The notes: generated by a model from the letters alone, not told the origin. A stretch of 64,000 nucleotides of DNA from Aquimarina sediminis (GCF_002895435.1 NZ_POYJ01000007.1:124001-188000), one strand, 5' to 3'; counted from the first letter of the stretch, positions 34,688 through 43,706 are shown. Numbers and translations are program-made.

Positions 34688-35746
34688 ATGAGTATCAAAA
34701 TAACCGGCACAGGTAGCTATATCCCTAATGAAATTGAAAAAAACAACGCTTTTGTTAATCATCAATTCTTTACGGGTGACGGATTGCAAATTAAACAAGA
34801 TACCACTACTATTATAGACAAATTTAAAAAGATTACTGGTATTGAAGAGCGTAGATATGCATCCCCCCAACAAAACACTTCGGATCTGGCATTTCTCGCT
34901 GCAGAGAAAGCAATACTAAACTCCAAAATTGACCCAGAAACCCTTGATCATATTATCGTAGCTCATAATTTTGGAGATGTAAATAAAAATTCCTCTCAAG
35001 CAGATACCGTTCCCAGTCTTGCTGCCAGAGTAAAACATAAATTGCAAATAAAAAACCCTTATTGTATTGCATATGATGTACTTTTTGGCTGTCCTGGCTG
35101 GATAGAAGGTGTTATACAAGCTCATTCTTTTATTATAGGCAACAGGGCTCAAAAATGTCTAATTATCGGGGCAGAAACTCTTTCGCGAGTGGTAGACAAA
35201 CATGATCGGGATTCTATGATTTACTCAGATGGATCAGGAGCAGTCATACTAGAAAAAACCAATGAACCTGGAGGAATAATCTCCTCTATAAGTGCCTCTT
35301 ATACTCTTGAAGAAAGTAATTTTTTATTCTTCGGAAAAACATATAAAAATACCTCAGACGATGAGAATAAGTATATCAAAATGTATGGTAGAAAAATATA
35401 TGAATTTGCTTTAAACAAAGTTCCTAATGCAATGAAAGCTTGCCTTGATAAAACAGATTTTCATATTACCGATATCAAAAAAATCCTCATCCATCAAGCC
35501 AATGAAAAAATGGATGAAGCCATTGTAAAGAGATTCTATGATCTTTATGACAAAGCAGTTCCCGAAGGGATAATGCCCATGAGCATACAAAAGCTAGGAA
35601 ACAGTAGTGTTGCTACTATCCCTACCTTATTCGATCTTATATTAAAAGGAAAAATAAAAAATCAATCTATTAATAAAGGGGATGTCTTACTATTTGCCAG
35701 TGTAGGGGCAGGAATGAATATTAATGCATTTTTATATCAATTTTAA
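34688..35746 (+). CDS. Ketoacyl-ACP synthase III (FabH-like)
   Basis: A 352-residue thiolase-fold condensing enzyme. The catalytic Cys135 is in DVLFGCPGWIEG, the His in ILIHQANEKMDE and the Asn in LGNSSVATIP, completing the Cys-His-Asn triad. The ATG at 34688 is preferred to the TTG at 34679. It begins MSIKITGTGSYIPNE as expected. The insertion DGLQIKQDTTTIIDKFKKITGIEERRYA is seen in the second KAS III of Flavobacteriaceae rather than the housekeeping FabH, so it may start a special fatty acid or a polyketide or lipid route. It is a single gene. Confidence 0.9.
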   Translation: MSIKITGTGSYIPNEIEKNNAFVNHQFFTGDGLQIKQDTTTIIDKFKKITGIEERRYASPQQNTSDLAFLAAEKAILNSKIDPETLDHIIVAHNFGDVNKNSSQADTVPSLAARVKHKLQIKNPYCIAYDVLFGCPGWIEGVIQAHSFIIGNRAQKCLIIGAETLSRVVDKHDRDSMIYSDGSGAVILEKTNEPGGIISSISASYTLEESNFLFFGKTYKNTSDDENKYIKMYGRKIYEFALNKVPNAMKACLDKTDFHITDIKKILIHQANEKMDEAIVKRFYDLYDKAVPEGIMPMSIQKLGNSSVATIPTLFDLILKGKIKNQSINKGDVLLFASVGAGMNINAFLYQF

Positions 35747-35906
35747 TATTTTCACCTCTCTTCGATCGTATTTCTCAAATCTCTTTTATCGACAAAAACA
35801 CATTTTTTATCTATACTTACATCATATATAGCAACAGTATACCCAATATCATAAAAGAAATTATATATTTACCCGCAATAATTTAAACTCAAATTCACTA
35901 ATTTTT

Positions 35907-36620
35907 ATGAAAATTACTACGCAATTAATTTCAACTTTACTGTTGTTAGTATGTGTTAATGTATCCACACATGCTCAAAACTTCTTACCGGGATTTAATG
36001 GTTTCTCAAAAAAGAAAACCTCATATCTTCATATGGATGGAGGAGAAGTCATTAAAGGAAATCTCAAAAAGTTAAAATATGAAAAAGGACTTATAGAAGA
36101 AGTTAAAATAAGAGACCTTAATGACAAAAAAGTAAAAATTAAACCTGATAATATCTCGTTTATGTACCTTCCGCCAAGTGGTTTGGCTAAATTGGCAAAC
36201 TTTACAGATTTTATTACAGATGCAGACCAATGGAATAATGAAGATCTAGATCAAAACCTATTCAAAAGTGGATATGCCTATTTTGAAAAATCCGAAGTAA
36301 GGGTAAAGAAAAAAACTAGAGCATTAATGGTACAACTCGTAAACCCTTCTTTTTGCGAAAAGATTAAAGTTTTTCAGGATCCTTATGCCAAACAAACTGC
36401 TAGTATTGGTATTGGTCCACTAAAAGCTGGTGGAATTTCTAAGTCATATTATGTTAAAAAAGGTGACGAAGTAGCTATTCGTCTTAAAAAGAAACATTAT
36501 GATGAAGAATTCAAGATGTTTTTTGGTGACTGCCCTGCTTTAATTGAAAAGTATGGAGATAATCCAAAATGGTCTGAATTTGCAAAACATATATACGAAT
36601 ATACAAAAGAGTGTAAGTAA
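35907..36620 (+). CDS. Secreted protein of unknown function
   Basis: A 237-residue protein with signal peptide MKITTQLISTLLLLVCVNV and probable cleavage after THAQ. The mature protein contains YLHMDGGEVIKGNLKKLKYEKG, a beta-rich domain (about 30-110), and GIGPLKAGGISKSYYVKKG, ending in a charged C-terminus (EKYGDNPKWSEFAKHIYEYTKEC, two further Cys). I do not recognise the family, but the first domain resembles small periplasmic domains of Bacteroidota. It stands between the KAS III gene and a methyltransferase, with its own terminator at 36646. No export signature other than Sec is seen. Confidence 0.75.
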   Translation: MKITTQLISTLLLLVCVNVSTHAQNFLPGFNGFSKKKTSYLHMDGGEVIKGNLKKLKYEKGLIEEVKIRDLNDKKVKIKPDNISFMYLPPSGLAKLANFTDFITDADQWNNEDLDQNLFKSGYAYFEKSEVRVKKKTRALMVQLVNPSFCEKIKVFQDPYAKQTASIGIGPLKAGGISKSYYVKKGDEVAIRLKKKHYDEEFKMFFGDCPALIEKYGDNPKWSEFAKHIYEYTKECK

Positions 36621-36645
36621 TACACCTCACTACTATATAAAGAAT

Positions 36646-36672
36646 GGGATACTTAATCGTATCCCTTTTTTA
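36646..36672 (+). terminator. Rho-independent terminator
   Basis: GGGATAC (36646-36652) pairs with GTATCCC (36659-36665), loop of six, followed by six T. Confidence 0.85.
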
Positions 36673-36731
36673 TTTAAAAAAATAGCATAATTTAGCCTCT
36701 AACAAGAAGGTGAAACCAATACAAATAATTT

Positions 36732-37262
36732 ATGTACGAAGGAAGTTTTCCTCATAAACGGTATCAAAAAACATTAGAATTTCTTAGAAAAAATGTACCC
36801 GCTCCTGGAACAATTTTAGATTTGGGTGTTAGAAATCCTTTTGTAGAATTTATGGAAAAAGAGGGGTACACTGTCTCAAATACTGCTGGAGAAGATCTGG
36901 ATCTTGATACGGAAACCGTTAAGACAAAAAATACCGATATTGTTACAGCTTTTGAAATTTTTGAACACCTCATTGCTCCTTTTAATGTATTAAGGGACAT
37001 TAAATCGGATAAACTAGTAGCCTCTGTACCTTTAAAATTATGGTTCTCTTCTGCTTATAGAAGTAAAACAGATCCTTGGGACAGACATTATCATGAATTT
37101 GAAGATTGGCAATTTGATTGGTTACTCGAAAAATCAGGGTGGAGAATAGTAGCTAGAGATAAATGGACCCACCCAATAAAAAAGGTTGGTTTGCGTCCTA
37201 TATTGCGGTTTTTTACTCCCAGATACTATATTGTGTATGCAGAAAGAGTAAAAACTCTTTAA
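36732..37262 (+). CDS. Class I SAM-dependent methyltransferase-like protein
   Basis: A 176-residue protein with a compact Rossmann methyltransferase fold. Motif I is ILDLGVRNPF instead of the Gly-rich DxGxGxG, and the next acidic motif is DLDLDTETV. The later part EIFEHLIAPFNVL is like the region just after motif III (usual FEHL phrase), and the end is rich in aromatics (WDRHYHEFEDWQFDWLLE). The poor Gly motif leaves doubt on SAM binding. It lies 44 bp before a glycosyltransferase gene, so a role in sugar or lipid modification is possible (inference). Confidence 0.75.
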   Translation: MYEGSFPHKRYQKTLEFLRKNVPAPGTILDLGVRNPFVEFMEKEGYTVSNTAGEDLDLDTETVKTKNTDIVTAFEIFEHLIAPFNVLRDIKSDKLVASVPLKLWFSSAYRSKTDPWDRHYHEFEDWQFDWLLEKSGWRIVARDKWTHPIKKVGLRPILRFFTPRYYIVYAERVKTL

Positions 37263-37306
37263 TTTGTTTTTAATTTCAATACCTTATCAAAGTTTAAAAT
37301 CACTTC

Positions 37307-38164
37307 TTGAAAATATATATTATCATACCGGCTCATAATGAAGAAGGTTTTATAACCAAAACTCTTGATTCTTTAGTCTCACAGACTTTTCTTCCTGAAA
37401 AAATAGTCGTTGTAAATGATAACTCAACAGACAAAACTAGAGTTATTACAAATGATTATATAAATCGATATGATTTTATCTCTTTGGTCGACACCAGCTC
37501 TTCTTCTGAGCACATGCCCGGTAGTAAGGTGATCAATGCTTTTTATCAAGGTCTCAAAACACTTGATACTAATTATGATATCATTTGCAAATTCGATGCA
37601 GATCTCATTTTTCCATCTAATTATTTAGAAAAAATCGTACATCATTTTAATGCTAATGATCAAACAGGAATGGTTGGTGGATTTTGCTATATCGAAAAAG
37701 GCGGTAGTTGGGTATTAGAGAACCTAACCAACAAAGACCACATAAGAGGTGCTTTAAAAAGCTATAAAAAAGCATGTTTTGAAGATATCAAGGGACTTAA
37801 ACCTGCCATGGGATGGGATACTATTGATGAATTGTTAGCACAGTATCATCATTGGGATATAAAAACAGACACTTCTTTACATGTAAAACACTTAAAACCT
37901 ACCGGCAATACCTATAACCCAAAAGCAAAATATAAACAAGGTGAGGCTTTTTATCGTATGCGATATGGCTTTGGGATTACATTGATCGCCTCAATCAAAC
38001 TAGCACTACTAAAAAAGAAACCCATTCTGATCAGTGATTATCTTTTGGGATACCTCAAAGCTAAAAAAAGCAAACAACCCTACCTGGTTACTAAAGACGA
38101 AGGAATATTTATTAGAAAGCTTAGGTGGAATAAGATTATAAAGAAGATTTCTAAAATAAAATAA
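37307..38164 (+). CDS. Glycosyltransferase family 2, TTG start
   Basis: A 285-residue GT-A enzyme. The N-terminus MKIYIIIPAHNEEGF is the standard family 2 beginning, and the nucleotide-sugar/metal site is CKFDADLIFPS (DxD). The C-terminal part is basic. The first codon is TTG, and a TAA stop lies in frame just upstream (37295-37297) with no ATG between, so TTG is almost certainly real. It is 44 bp downstream of the methyltransferase gene. No membrane segment is strong, so it is likely cytosolic or membrane-peripheral. The acceptor is unknown. A 41-bp repeat array follows its stop codon. Confidence 0.87.
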   Translation: MKIYIIIPAHNEEGFITKTLDSLVSQTFLPEKIVVVNDNSTDKTRVITNDYINRYDFISLVDTSSSSEHMPGSKVINAFYQGLKTLDTNYDIICKFDADLIFPSNYLEKIVHHFNANDQTGMVGGFCYIEKGGSWVLENLTNKDHIRGALKSYKKACFEDIKGLKPAMGWDTIDELLAQYHHWDIKTDTSLHVKHLKPTGNTYNPKAKYKQGEAFYRMRYGFGITLIASIKLALLKKKPILISDYLLGYLKAKKSKQPYLVTKDEGIFIRKLRWNKIIKKISKIK

Positions 38165-38583
38165 TAACGAGATATTTCATTTTTTTCATTCATATATTAT
38201 GCATCTAAGTTTGAAAAACTTGTTATCCTGCTTCAAAAAACTCATAGAACCCAAGGTAACGGCGTATCCTTCTTCAAAAAAGTCATAGAACTCAAGGTAA
38301 CGGCGTGTCCTGCTTCAAAAAACTCATAGGACTCAAGGTAACGGCGTATCCTTCTTCAAAAAAGCCATAGAACTCAAGGTAACGACGTGTCCTGCTTCAA
38401 AAAAGTTATTGAACTCGGGGTAACGACGCGTCCTCCTTCAAAAAACTCATAGGACTCAAGGCAACGGCGTATCCTTCTTCAAAATATCCAAAAACCCCAA
38501 AAGCATCCACATATTACTTTGGATACCAGACTTAACAAAAAAACTTGCTTTTCTGTCTTCTTAGCCTAAATCAGCACTAATAA
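38165..38583. other. Intergenic region holding a tandem-repeat array
   Basis: A 419-bp gap between convergent glycosyltransferase and pafA genes. 38225-38484 is occupied by the 41-bp repeat described separately; flanks are plain AT-rich DNA. I see no clear terminator hairpin here. Confidence 0.8.
38225..38484. repeat. 41-bp tandem repeat array (six full units and a partial seventh)
   Basis: Units start at 38225, 38266, 38307, 38348, 38389 and 38430; a broken seventh starts at 38471. Each opens with RTCCTNCTTCAAAA and ends near GGTAACGGCGT. Units differ at a few positions. Units 1 and 3 share CTGC...ACTC, 2 and 4 share CTTC...AG(T/C)C, hinting at an 82-bp higher-order unit. The period is not a multiple of three and stops occur in the frames read, so it is non-coding. 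Units are richer in G and C than the flanks. Confidence 0.92.
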
Positions 38584-40224
38584 TTATTTTAACACAAAAG
38601 GCAAAACCTTTCCGGTAGCTCCATTAGGAAAAGAAATCCCTAGTAATGCTGAAATTGTAGGTGCTATATCCGGAATATGTGTTTCTTGAGTTGTACTTCC
38701 CTTTTGTATACCATGGCCAAAAAATAATAAAGGCGCATGCGTATCATATGGCAAACCACTACCATGTGTAGAACCTGTTCTTGAGTATGATATTGTAGCT
38801 GGATCCATAACAACCACTATATCGCCACTTCTTTTTTGATTATACCCTTTTTGAATCAAAGCACCAATACCCGTAGTATATTGCCCGTTTTCTAATTGAT
38901 ACCTGGTAAACACCTTATCTATCTGGTTTTCTTGTAATATAAAATGAGCAAGTTTTTTCTGTAATTCCTCTGGAGCAACAGAATGTTTTTTCAAACCTGC
39001 ATAATGAAAAAATATCTGATTATTTGATATATTTTCAATCAACTCCCCTGTCTTGAATTCTTCTTTTACAAATGTTTTCACCTTTTTGGCAAACCCATCT
39101 CTATCAAAATAACCTGCAGGAATTTTAACCGATTTCAAATATGCAGGTACATGTACTGCTCCGTGATCTGCCGTAAGAAACACTGTATATTGACCTTTAC
39201 CTACTTTGGCATCGAGGGTATTAAAAAAACGCTCTAGATCCTTATCCAATCGTAAATAGGTGTCTTGAACTTCTTTAGAATTTACTCCAAAATTATGTCC
39301 AACATAATCTGTACTCGAAAAACTCACGGTAAGAAAGTCTGTAATCTTATCTGCTCCCAATTGCTCGCCATCAATAGCGGCTATTGCAAAATCTGTAGTT
39401 AAGCTATTTCCATAAGCTGAGGATTTAATAATATCGAATCCAGAATTCTGATCTTTTAGCTTTGCAAAATCATAAGGAAATGTAGCTGTCTCTTTTCCTG
39501 TATATCCTCTTTCAAATTCATTAAGATCAGAACCACTTTCTATATAAGTATTAATATCATATAGTGTATTCCATACTCTTAAGTACGATTCTGCCCGATC
39601 AGAATCATTAAATTTTTTAACCCAATCCGGTAGTTCATTACAATAATAGGTACTTGTAATCCATTTTCCTTCATCTTTTCCTCTAAACCAATAGGCTCCA
39701 TTAGCCGAATGCCCTGCTGGTAAGATCGCCCCCCGATCTTTTATAGCAATTCCAATGGTTTTTCCTCTCAATTGAGTATGTAACCTGTTTTGATCGGCAA
39801 CCGTAGATGTTTTCATACGACGTGGAGACATTTTTTCTAAGTGTGTATCTGACCCTACCGCTTTTACCAAAGAATCACTTGCACAATATACCATGGCTTT
39901 ACCAAATTTATCATACCAATGATTGGATATTATACCATGATTTTTTGGTGTTGTCCCTGTGTAGACCGAAGCGTGTCCTGGTCCAGTATAAGTAGGCACA
40001 TAGTTAAAGTGATTATTTTTACAATTAAACCCTTCATTAATCATACGTTTAAAACCACCCTCACCAAATCGATCATAAAAACGAGTAATATAATCGTATC
40101 TCATTTGATCCACTACAATACCTACTACTAATTTTGGCGAATGGTTAACACGCACTACCTCTTGCCCTCTACCTGAAATACAGCTTATGGCGACGGATAA
40201 GATCAGGAATATATTCTTTGTCAT
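38584..40224 (-). CDS. pafA: Alkaline phosphatase PafA
   Basis: A 546-residue secreted phosphatase of the PafA type (alkaline phosphatase superfamily, Bacteroidota). The signal peptide is MTKNIFLILSVAISCISG. The metal-binding Asp39 is in VVDQMRYDY; the nucleophile Thr80 is in PTYTGPGHASVYTG. Further metal motifs are TADHGAVHVPAYL and the SSTDYVGHNFG region. It removes phosphate from many monoesters in the periplasm (family knowledge); phosphate-independent expression is reported for some PafA enzymes. It is alone, convergent with the glycosyltransferase. A -7 box (40270-40263) and a 13-bp palindrome lie just upstream. Confidence 0.93.
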   Translation of the reverse strand: MTKNIFLILSVAISCISGRGQEVVRVNHSPKLVVGIVVDQMRYDYITRFYDRFGEGGFKRMINEGFNCKNNHFNYVPTYTGPGHASVYTGTTPKNHGIISNHWYDKFGKAMVYCASDSLVKAVGSDTHLEKMSPRRMKTSTVADQNRLHTQLRGKTIGIAIKDRGAILPAGHSANGAYWFRGKDEGKWITSTYYCNELPDWVKKFNDSDRAESYLRVWNTLYDINTYIESGSDLNEFERGYTGKETATFPYDFAKLKDQNSGFDIIKSSAYGNSLTTDFAIAAIDGEQLGADKITDFLTVSFSSTDYVGHNFGVNSKEVQDTYLRLDKDLERFFNTLDAKVGKGQYTVFLTADHGAVHVPAYLKSVKIPAGYFDRDGFAKKVKTFVKEEFKTGELIENISNNQIFFHYAGLKKHSVAPEELQKKLAHFILQENQIDKVFTRYQLENGQYTTGIGALIQKGYNQKRSGDIVVVMDPATISYSRTGSTHGSGLPYDTHAPLLFFGHGIQKGSTTQETHIPDIAPTISALLGISFPNGATGKVLPFVLK

Positions 40225-40250
40225 TACTATTTTAAATTTAGATCGCTAAA

Positions 40251-40270
40251 GTACAATTTGTACAAATGTA
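40251..40270 (-). promoter_or_regulatory. pafA promoter and overlapping palindrome
   Basis: TACATTTG (minus, 40270-40263) fits TAnnTTTG. GTACAA-T-TTGTAC (40251-40263) is a perfect 6-1-6 palindrome placed at the expected start of transcription, as in a repressor site. Confidence 0.5.
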
Positions 40271-40338
40271 AAACTTTAATGGAAGGTTAAATGCTATGGA
40301 TTTTTTTTTTTCTATTTTAGCTTTTCTAATAATAATAC

Positions 40339-41076
40339 ATGTTTTACCTAGACGATATTGGTCGCTATTTTTTGATGTTAAAGGGTGTTTTTAGTCGAAT
40401 GACTAAAAGATCGGTGATACGTAATCTGATATTTAAAGAGATTGATGATCTAATTATTGGCTCTTTAGGGATAACAGTATTCCTTGCTTTCTTTATTGGC
40501 GCTGTTGTAGCGATACAGACAGCTCTAAACCTTACAAACCCTTTAATACCAAAAAAGTTAATAGCTTTTGCTTCCAGGCAATCGGTTATTCTTGAATTTG
40601 CTCCTACTTTTATTTCTGTTATTATGGCTGGTAAAGTCGGCTCATTTATTACTTCAAGTATTGGAACTATGAGAGTTACCGAGCAGATTGATGCTTTGGA
40701 AGTAATGGGGATTAATTCGCTTAATTATTTGGTCTTCCCTAAGGTTATTGCAATGCTAACCTATCCTTTTATTATTGCTATCGCCATGTTTACTGGTATA
40801 TTTGGTGCCTACATTGCAGGAGTATATGGTGGATTTATTTCTAGCTCAGAGTTTTTGACCGGATTACGAGAAGAGTTTATACCTTATCATCTGATTTACG
40901 CATTTATAAAGACGTTTTTATATTCCTTTTTACTAGCTACTATACCTTCTTTTCATGGGTATTATATGAAAGGAGGCGCATTAGAAGTTGGTAAAGCAAG
41001 TACATCTGCCTTTGTATGGACTACCGTTTCTATTGTAATATCTAATTATATTCTCACTCAATTATTATTAAGCTAA
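40339..41076 (+). CDS. mlaE: MlaE-type ABC transporter permease
   Basis: A 245-residue inner-membrane permease of the MlaE family that takes part in lipid transport between membranes. Family features are the N-terminal helix, the strongly hydrophobic segments (LGITVFLAFFIGAVVAIQ, IIAIAMFTGIFGAYIAGVYGG), the signature VGSFITSSIGTMRVTEQIDALEVMG and the C-terminal YILTQLLLS. Its last base is shared with the start of the ATPase gene (TAATG), so the two are coupled. The MCE substrate-binding protein (MlaD) and other components are not adjacent here but are often encoded elsewhere nearby in Bacteroidota. Polar direction (import or export of phospholipid) is not fixed by sequence. Confidence 0.9.
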   Translation: MFYLDDIGRYFLMLKGVFSRMTKRSVIRNLIFKEIDDLIIGSLGITVFLAFFIGAVVAIQTALNLTNPLIPKKLIAFASRQSVILEFAPTFISVIMAGKVGSFITSSIGTMRVTEQIDALEVMGINSLNYLVFPKVIAMLTYPFIIAIAMFTGIFGAYIAGVYGGFISSSEFLTGLREEFIPYHLIYAFIKTFLYSFLLATIPSFHGYYMKGGALEVGKASTSAFVWTTVSIVISNYILTQLLLS

Positions 41077-41840
41077 TGATAGAAGTTACTGATTTACACA
41101 AAGGGTTTAACGGAGAAGATATTTTAAAAGGTATTACGACTGCTTTTGATAGAGGCAAAACTAATCTTATCATCGGTACCAGTGGAAGTGGAAAAACCGT
41201 TTTCTTAAAATGCTTGCTTGGTCTTTTTACACCGGAGCAAGGCTCTATTTGCTATGATGGCAGTACATATTCTGATCTCAACAAACAACAACAAAGGGAT
41301 TTGAGAGAACAAATGGGAATGGTTTTTCAAGGAAGCGCCTTGTTTGACTCTATGACCGTAGAAGAAAATGTGATGTTTCCTTTAATGATGTTTACCAAAC
41401 AAAAGAAAGAAGAAATGCTCGAAAGAGTTCATGAAGTTTTAGCTCGTGTAAATCTAGAGAATGCTAATAATAAACTTCCATCTGAAATCAGTGGAGGAAT
41501 GCAAAAACGAGTAGCTATTGCTCGGGCTATTGTAACAAAACCAAAATACTTATTCTGTGATGAGCCTAACTCAGGACTGGATCCCAGAACCGCCATAGTT
41601 ATAGATAATCTTATTAAAGAAATCACCGAGGAGTATAATATTACAACAGTAATCAATACACACGATATGAACTCTGTTATGGAGATTGGAGAAAAAATAG
41701 TATTTCTTAAAAATGGATATCTAGAGTGGGAAGGTGACAAATCTCAAATCTTTAAAACGGATAATAAAGCGGTAACAGACTTTGTGTACTCTTCAAATCT
41801 ATTTAAAAAAGTTAGAGATGCACAGTTAAAAGGATTGTAA
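41076..41840 (+). CDS. mlaF: MlaF-type ABC transporter ATPase
   Basis: A 254-residue ABC ATPase that powers the permease before it. Walker A is GTSGSGKT (34-41), the signature ISGGM (138-142) is a common variant in Mla ATPases, and Walker B is YLFCDEP (158-164), with the switch His in TVINTHDMNS. The Q-loop is in MVFQGSA. It starts on the last base of the permease stop codon. There is no membrane segment; it works at the cytosolic face of the inner membrane. The C-terminus VTDFVYSSNLFKKVRDAQ is typical of the family. A lipid-trafficking role is from the pairing with MlaE. Confidence 0.93.
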   Translation: MIEVTDLHKGFNGEDILKGITTAFDRGKTNLIIGTSGSGKTVFLKCLLGLFTPEQGSICYDGSTYSDLNKQQQRDLREQMGMVFQGSALFDSMTVEENVMFPLMMFTKQKKEEMLERVHEVLARVNLENANNKLPSEISGGMQKRVAIARAIVTKPKYLFCDEPNSGLDPRTAIVIDNLIKEITEEYNITTVINTHDMNSVMEIGEKIVFLKNGYLEWEGDKSQIFKTDNKAVTDFVYSSNLFKKVRDAQLKGL

Positions 41841-41929
41841 CATTCTAAATCTTTTTTGTTTTAGAGCACACTATAACTTCTACTTCTAAATCAGTTTTTG
41901 TCTTAATCTAGAAGTTTCCGAATGTATTA

Positions 41930-42217
41930 TTACTTGATATAATGCCCTAAACCTACGACGCTCAATAAAGGTTTAAACTCTATTAGACTGTATTCTGCTA
42001 TTTCCTTTTGAATCAAAGGATCTTTACTCAATATTTTATGAACTTCTTCTTCTGAGTCGCAATTTGCTATTATAACCCCTCCATTTCTTGGAGATTTAGG
42101 ACCTCCTAATACAAACTTCTCTGCTTTGTATTGTGTTAAGATATAATTGCGATGAGCTTCAGTGAAACGATTAACCTCTTCTATTGGCTTAATAAAGTTA
42201 AAGTTGATAATAAACAT
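41930..42217 (-). CDS. YciI family protein
   Basis: A 95-residue protein of the YciI/YCII fold (ferredoxin-like dimer). The family marks are the start MFIINFNFIKPIEEVNRFTEAHRNYI, the conserved His in EAHRNY, the GGPKSPRNGGVIIANCDS stretch and the C-terminal DPLIQKEIAEYSLIEFKPL. No enzymatic role is established for most YciI proteins. It is the last gene of an apparent operon HxlR-nudC-DinB-YciI, 33 bp after the DinB gene, and would then be controlled by HxlR. Confidence 0.88.
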   Translation of the reverse strand: MFIINFNFIKPIEEVNRFTEAHRNYILTQYKAEKFVLGGPKSPRNGGVIIANCDSEEEVHKILSKDPLIQKEIAEYSLIEFKPLLSVVGLGHYIK

Positions 42218-42250
42218 AATTATATTTTATATGTATTAATCTTAATGTTC

Positions 42251-42790
42251 TCATGATTTTATTCCTAAATATCGTTCTTTTATGATATTAAAATGTCTTA
42301 GTTCATGACCGGCAATATGATACGCCAACCCTCTGACTGTTCTTTTATTAATATTACCTACAGATGTTCCATTTCTCATAAAACAGTTATCTGGCAAATA
42401 TTTAAATAGCGTTATAGTAGCTTTTCTTACTGCCTCGTATTCCTCAAAAATACTTTCTAAACTCCTGTTGTTTGCTTCAGAAAATAAGGCATAGCTATTT
42501 TCTTCGAATCCAGGCAAAGGTGTTTTATCATTACGTGCATATCGTAAAGCGCGATATGAAAAAATACGTTCATCATCAATGATATGGACTAAAATTTCCT
42601 TTATTGTCCATTTATTGTCAGCATATCTATAATAGAGCTTTTTCTCGGGCAAATTGTATATGAACTTTTTGATAGTAATAAAATTATTCCATAAATGGTA
42701 TAATATTTTACCATCGTCTTTTAGTAAATCCATATAAATATGAGAGTAAGAAGGAAATTCGCCCAGTATAGGTTTATCTATTTTTCTCAT
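42251..42790 (-). CDS. DinB family protein
   Basis: A 179-residue four-helix bundle protein of the DinB/DUF664 superfamily. The metal ligands are in LVHIIDDERIFSYRALRYA and AYHIAGHELRHFNIIKERY (the HxxxH-like GHELRH), matching a typical three-His site. Related proteins include thiol transferases using bacillithiol or mycothiol, but no cofactor is shown here. It is cytosolic. It lies seven bases downstream of nudC and 33 bases before YciI, on the same strand. Its role may be in detoxification along with them (inference). Confidence 0.87.
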   Translation of the reverse strand: MRKIDKPILGEFPSYSHIYMDLLKDDGKILYHLWNNFITIKKFIYNLPEKKLYYRYADNKWTIKEILVHIIDDERIFSYRALRYARNDKTPLPGFEENSYALFSEANNRSLESIFEEYEAVRKATITLFKYLPDNCFMRNGTSVGNINKRTVRGLAYHIAGHELRHFNIIKERYLGIKS

Positions 42791-42797
42791 AAAAACT

Positions 42798-43706
42798 TTA
42801 GTTTAGATTATTATCAACCCAGGTTTCTATTAAGAACCGTGCAATAGAGTCTGGTTTTGAAAGTATTAATTGGTTCTTTGATGTTAACTCTTTTATTTGT
42901 TTTGCAGAAAACCAGGCAGCATCCTTAATCTCTTCTCCATCTACCTTGAAGGTCATATCCTCTACCTCGGCAACAAAGCCCACCATTATTGAAGAGGAAA
43001 ATGACCAGGGTTGAGAATCGACATAACGTAGATTTACCACATCTACATTCACTTCTTCCTTCATTTCTCTTACTACAGCATCTTCTAAACTTTCTCCTAT
43101 TTCAACAAACCCTGCAAATGTAGAACACATATACCCTTTGTTCAATTTTCTTTTATTTAATAAGCAGAGAGACTCTCCTTCTTTGGCTTTATATTCAATC
43201 AAAACGATAATAGCCGGTGATATTTGTGGGTAAAAAATGGCAGAGCATTTAGAATTATTACATTTTCGGCTATGACCGTTTTCCTTACTTTTTGTCTTTG
43301 AACCGCAAACGCCGCAAAATCTACTTATTTGATTCCATTTATTTATACCAAGAGCATAAGCCAAAAGTGCTCCTTGTTCATTTGTTAACTCATCTACTAA
43401 GTCTCTCATATCATAAAACCCACCATTACCTAAAACTTCTGAAACATTCTCTACATCTTTTTTGGTTAATTGAGCGGTCCATATATTTTTTTCTTCACTC
43501 AATCCCAAAAAGGAAACATCCATAGATAAACTGTCGAATATTTCTATAGGAAATAGTGCAAGTTCTTTTTTCTCTTTTTTCAGAAAAAAGTAAAACTTTT
43601 GCTCTAATGAAATAATCAAAACATTAGTTACAGAAATATCGATCTGCACATTTCTATTTTGAGCCGCTCTATCAAAAAAAGGATCACTATAATATTGTCT
43701 TTTCAT
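42798..43706 (-). CDS. nudC: NAD+ diphosphatase NudC
   Basis: Splits NAD(H) into NMN(H) and AMP and can remove NAD caps from RNA in relatives. The 302 residues show the NudC order: N-terminal domain, a zinc ribbon (Cys131, Cys134, Cys149, Cys154), the Nudix box GFVEIGESLEDAVVREMKEE (199-218) and the NudC-specific SQPWSF (231-236). The last marks it as a true NADH pyrophosphatase. Its ATG overlaps the HxlR stop codon (ATGA), so the gene is translated with the regulator. It is cytosolic. It is the second gene of the HxlR operon. Confidence 0.95.
   Translation of the reverse strand: MKRQYYSDPFFDRAAQNRNVQIDISVTNVLIISLEQKFYFFLKKEKKELALFPIEIFDSLSMDVSFLGLSEEKNIWTAQLTKKDVENVSEVLGNGGFYDMRDLVDELTNEQGALLAYALGINKWNQISRFCGVCGSKTKSKENGHSRKCNNSKCSAIFYPQISPAIIVLIEYKAKEGESLCLLNKRKLNKGYMCSTFAGFVEIGESLEDAVVREMKEEVNVDVVNLRYVDSQPWSFSSSIMVGFVAEVEDMTFKVDGEEIKDAAWFSAKQIKELTSKNQLILSKPDSIARFLIETWVDNNLN

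Noticed and set aside
38225..38484. CRISPR array
   Set aside because: Units are head to tail with a 41-bp period and no unique spacers, and there are no cas genes nearby.
41841..41929. AACTTCTA/TAGAAGTT inverted repeat as a terminator between mlaF and YciI
   Set aside because: The loop is very long and no T-run follows on either side in the right place.
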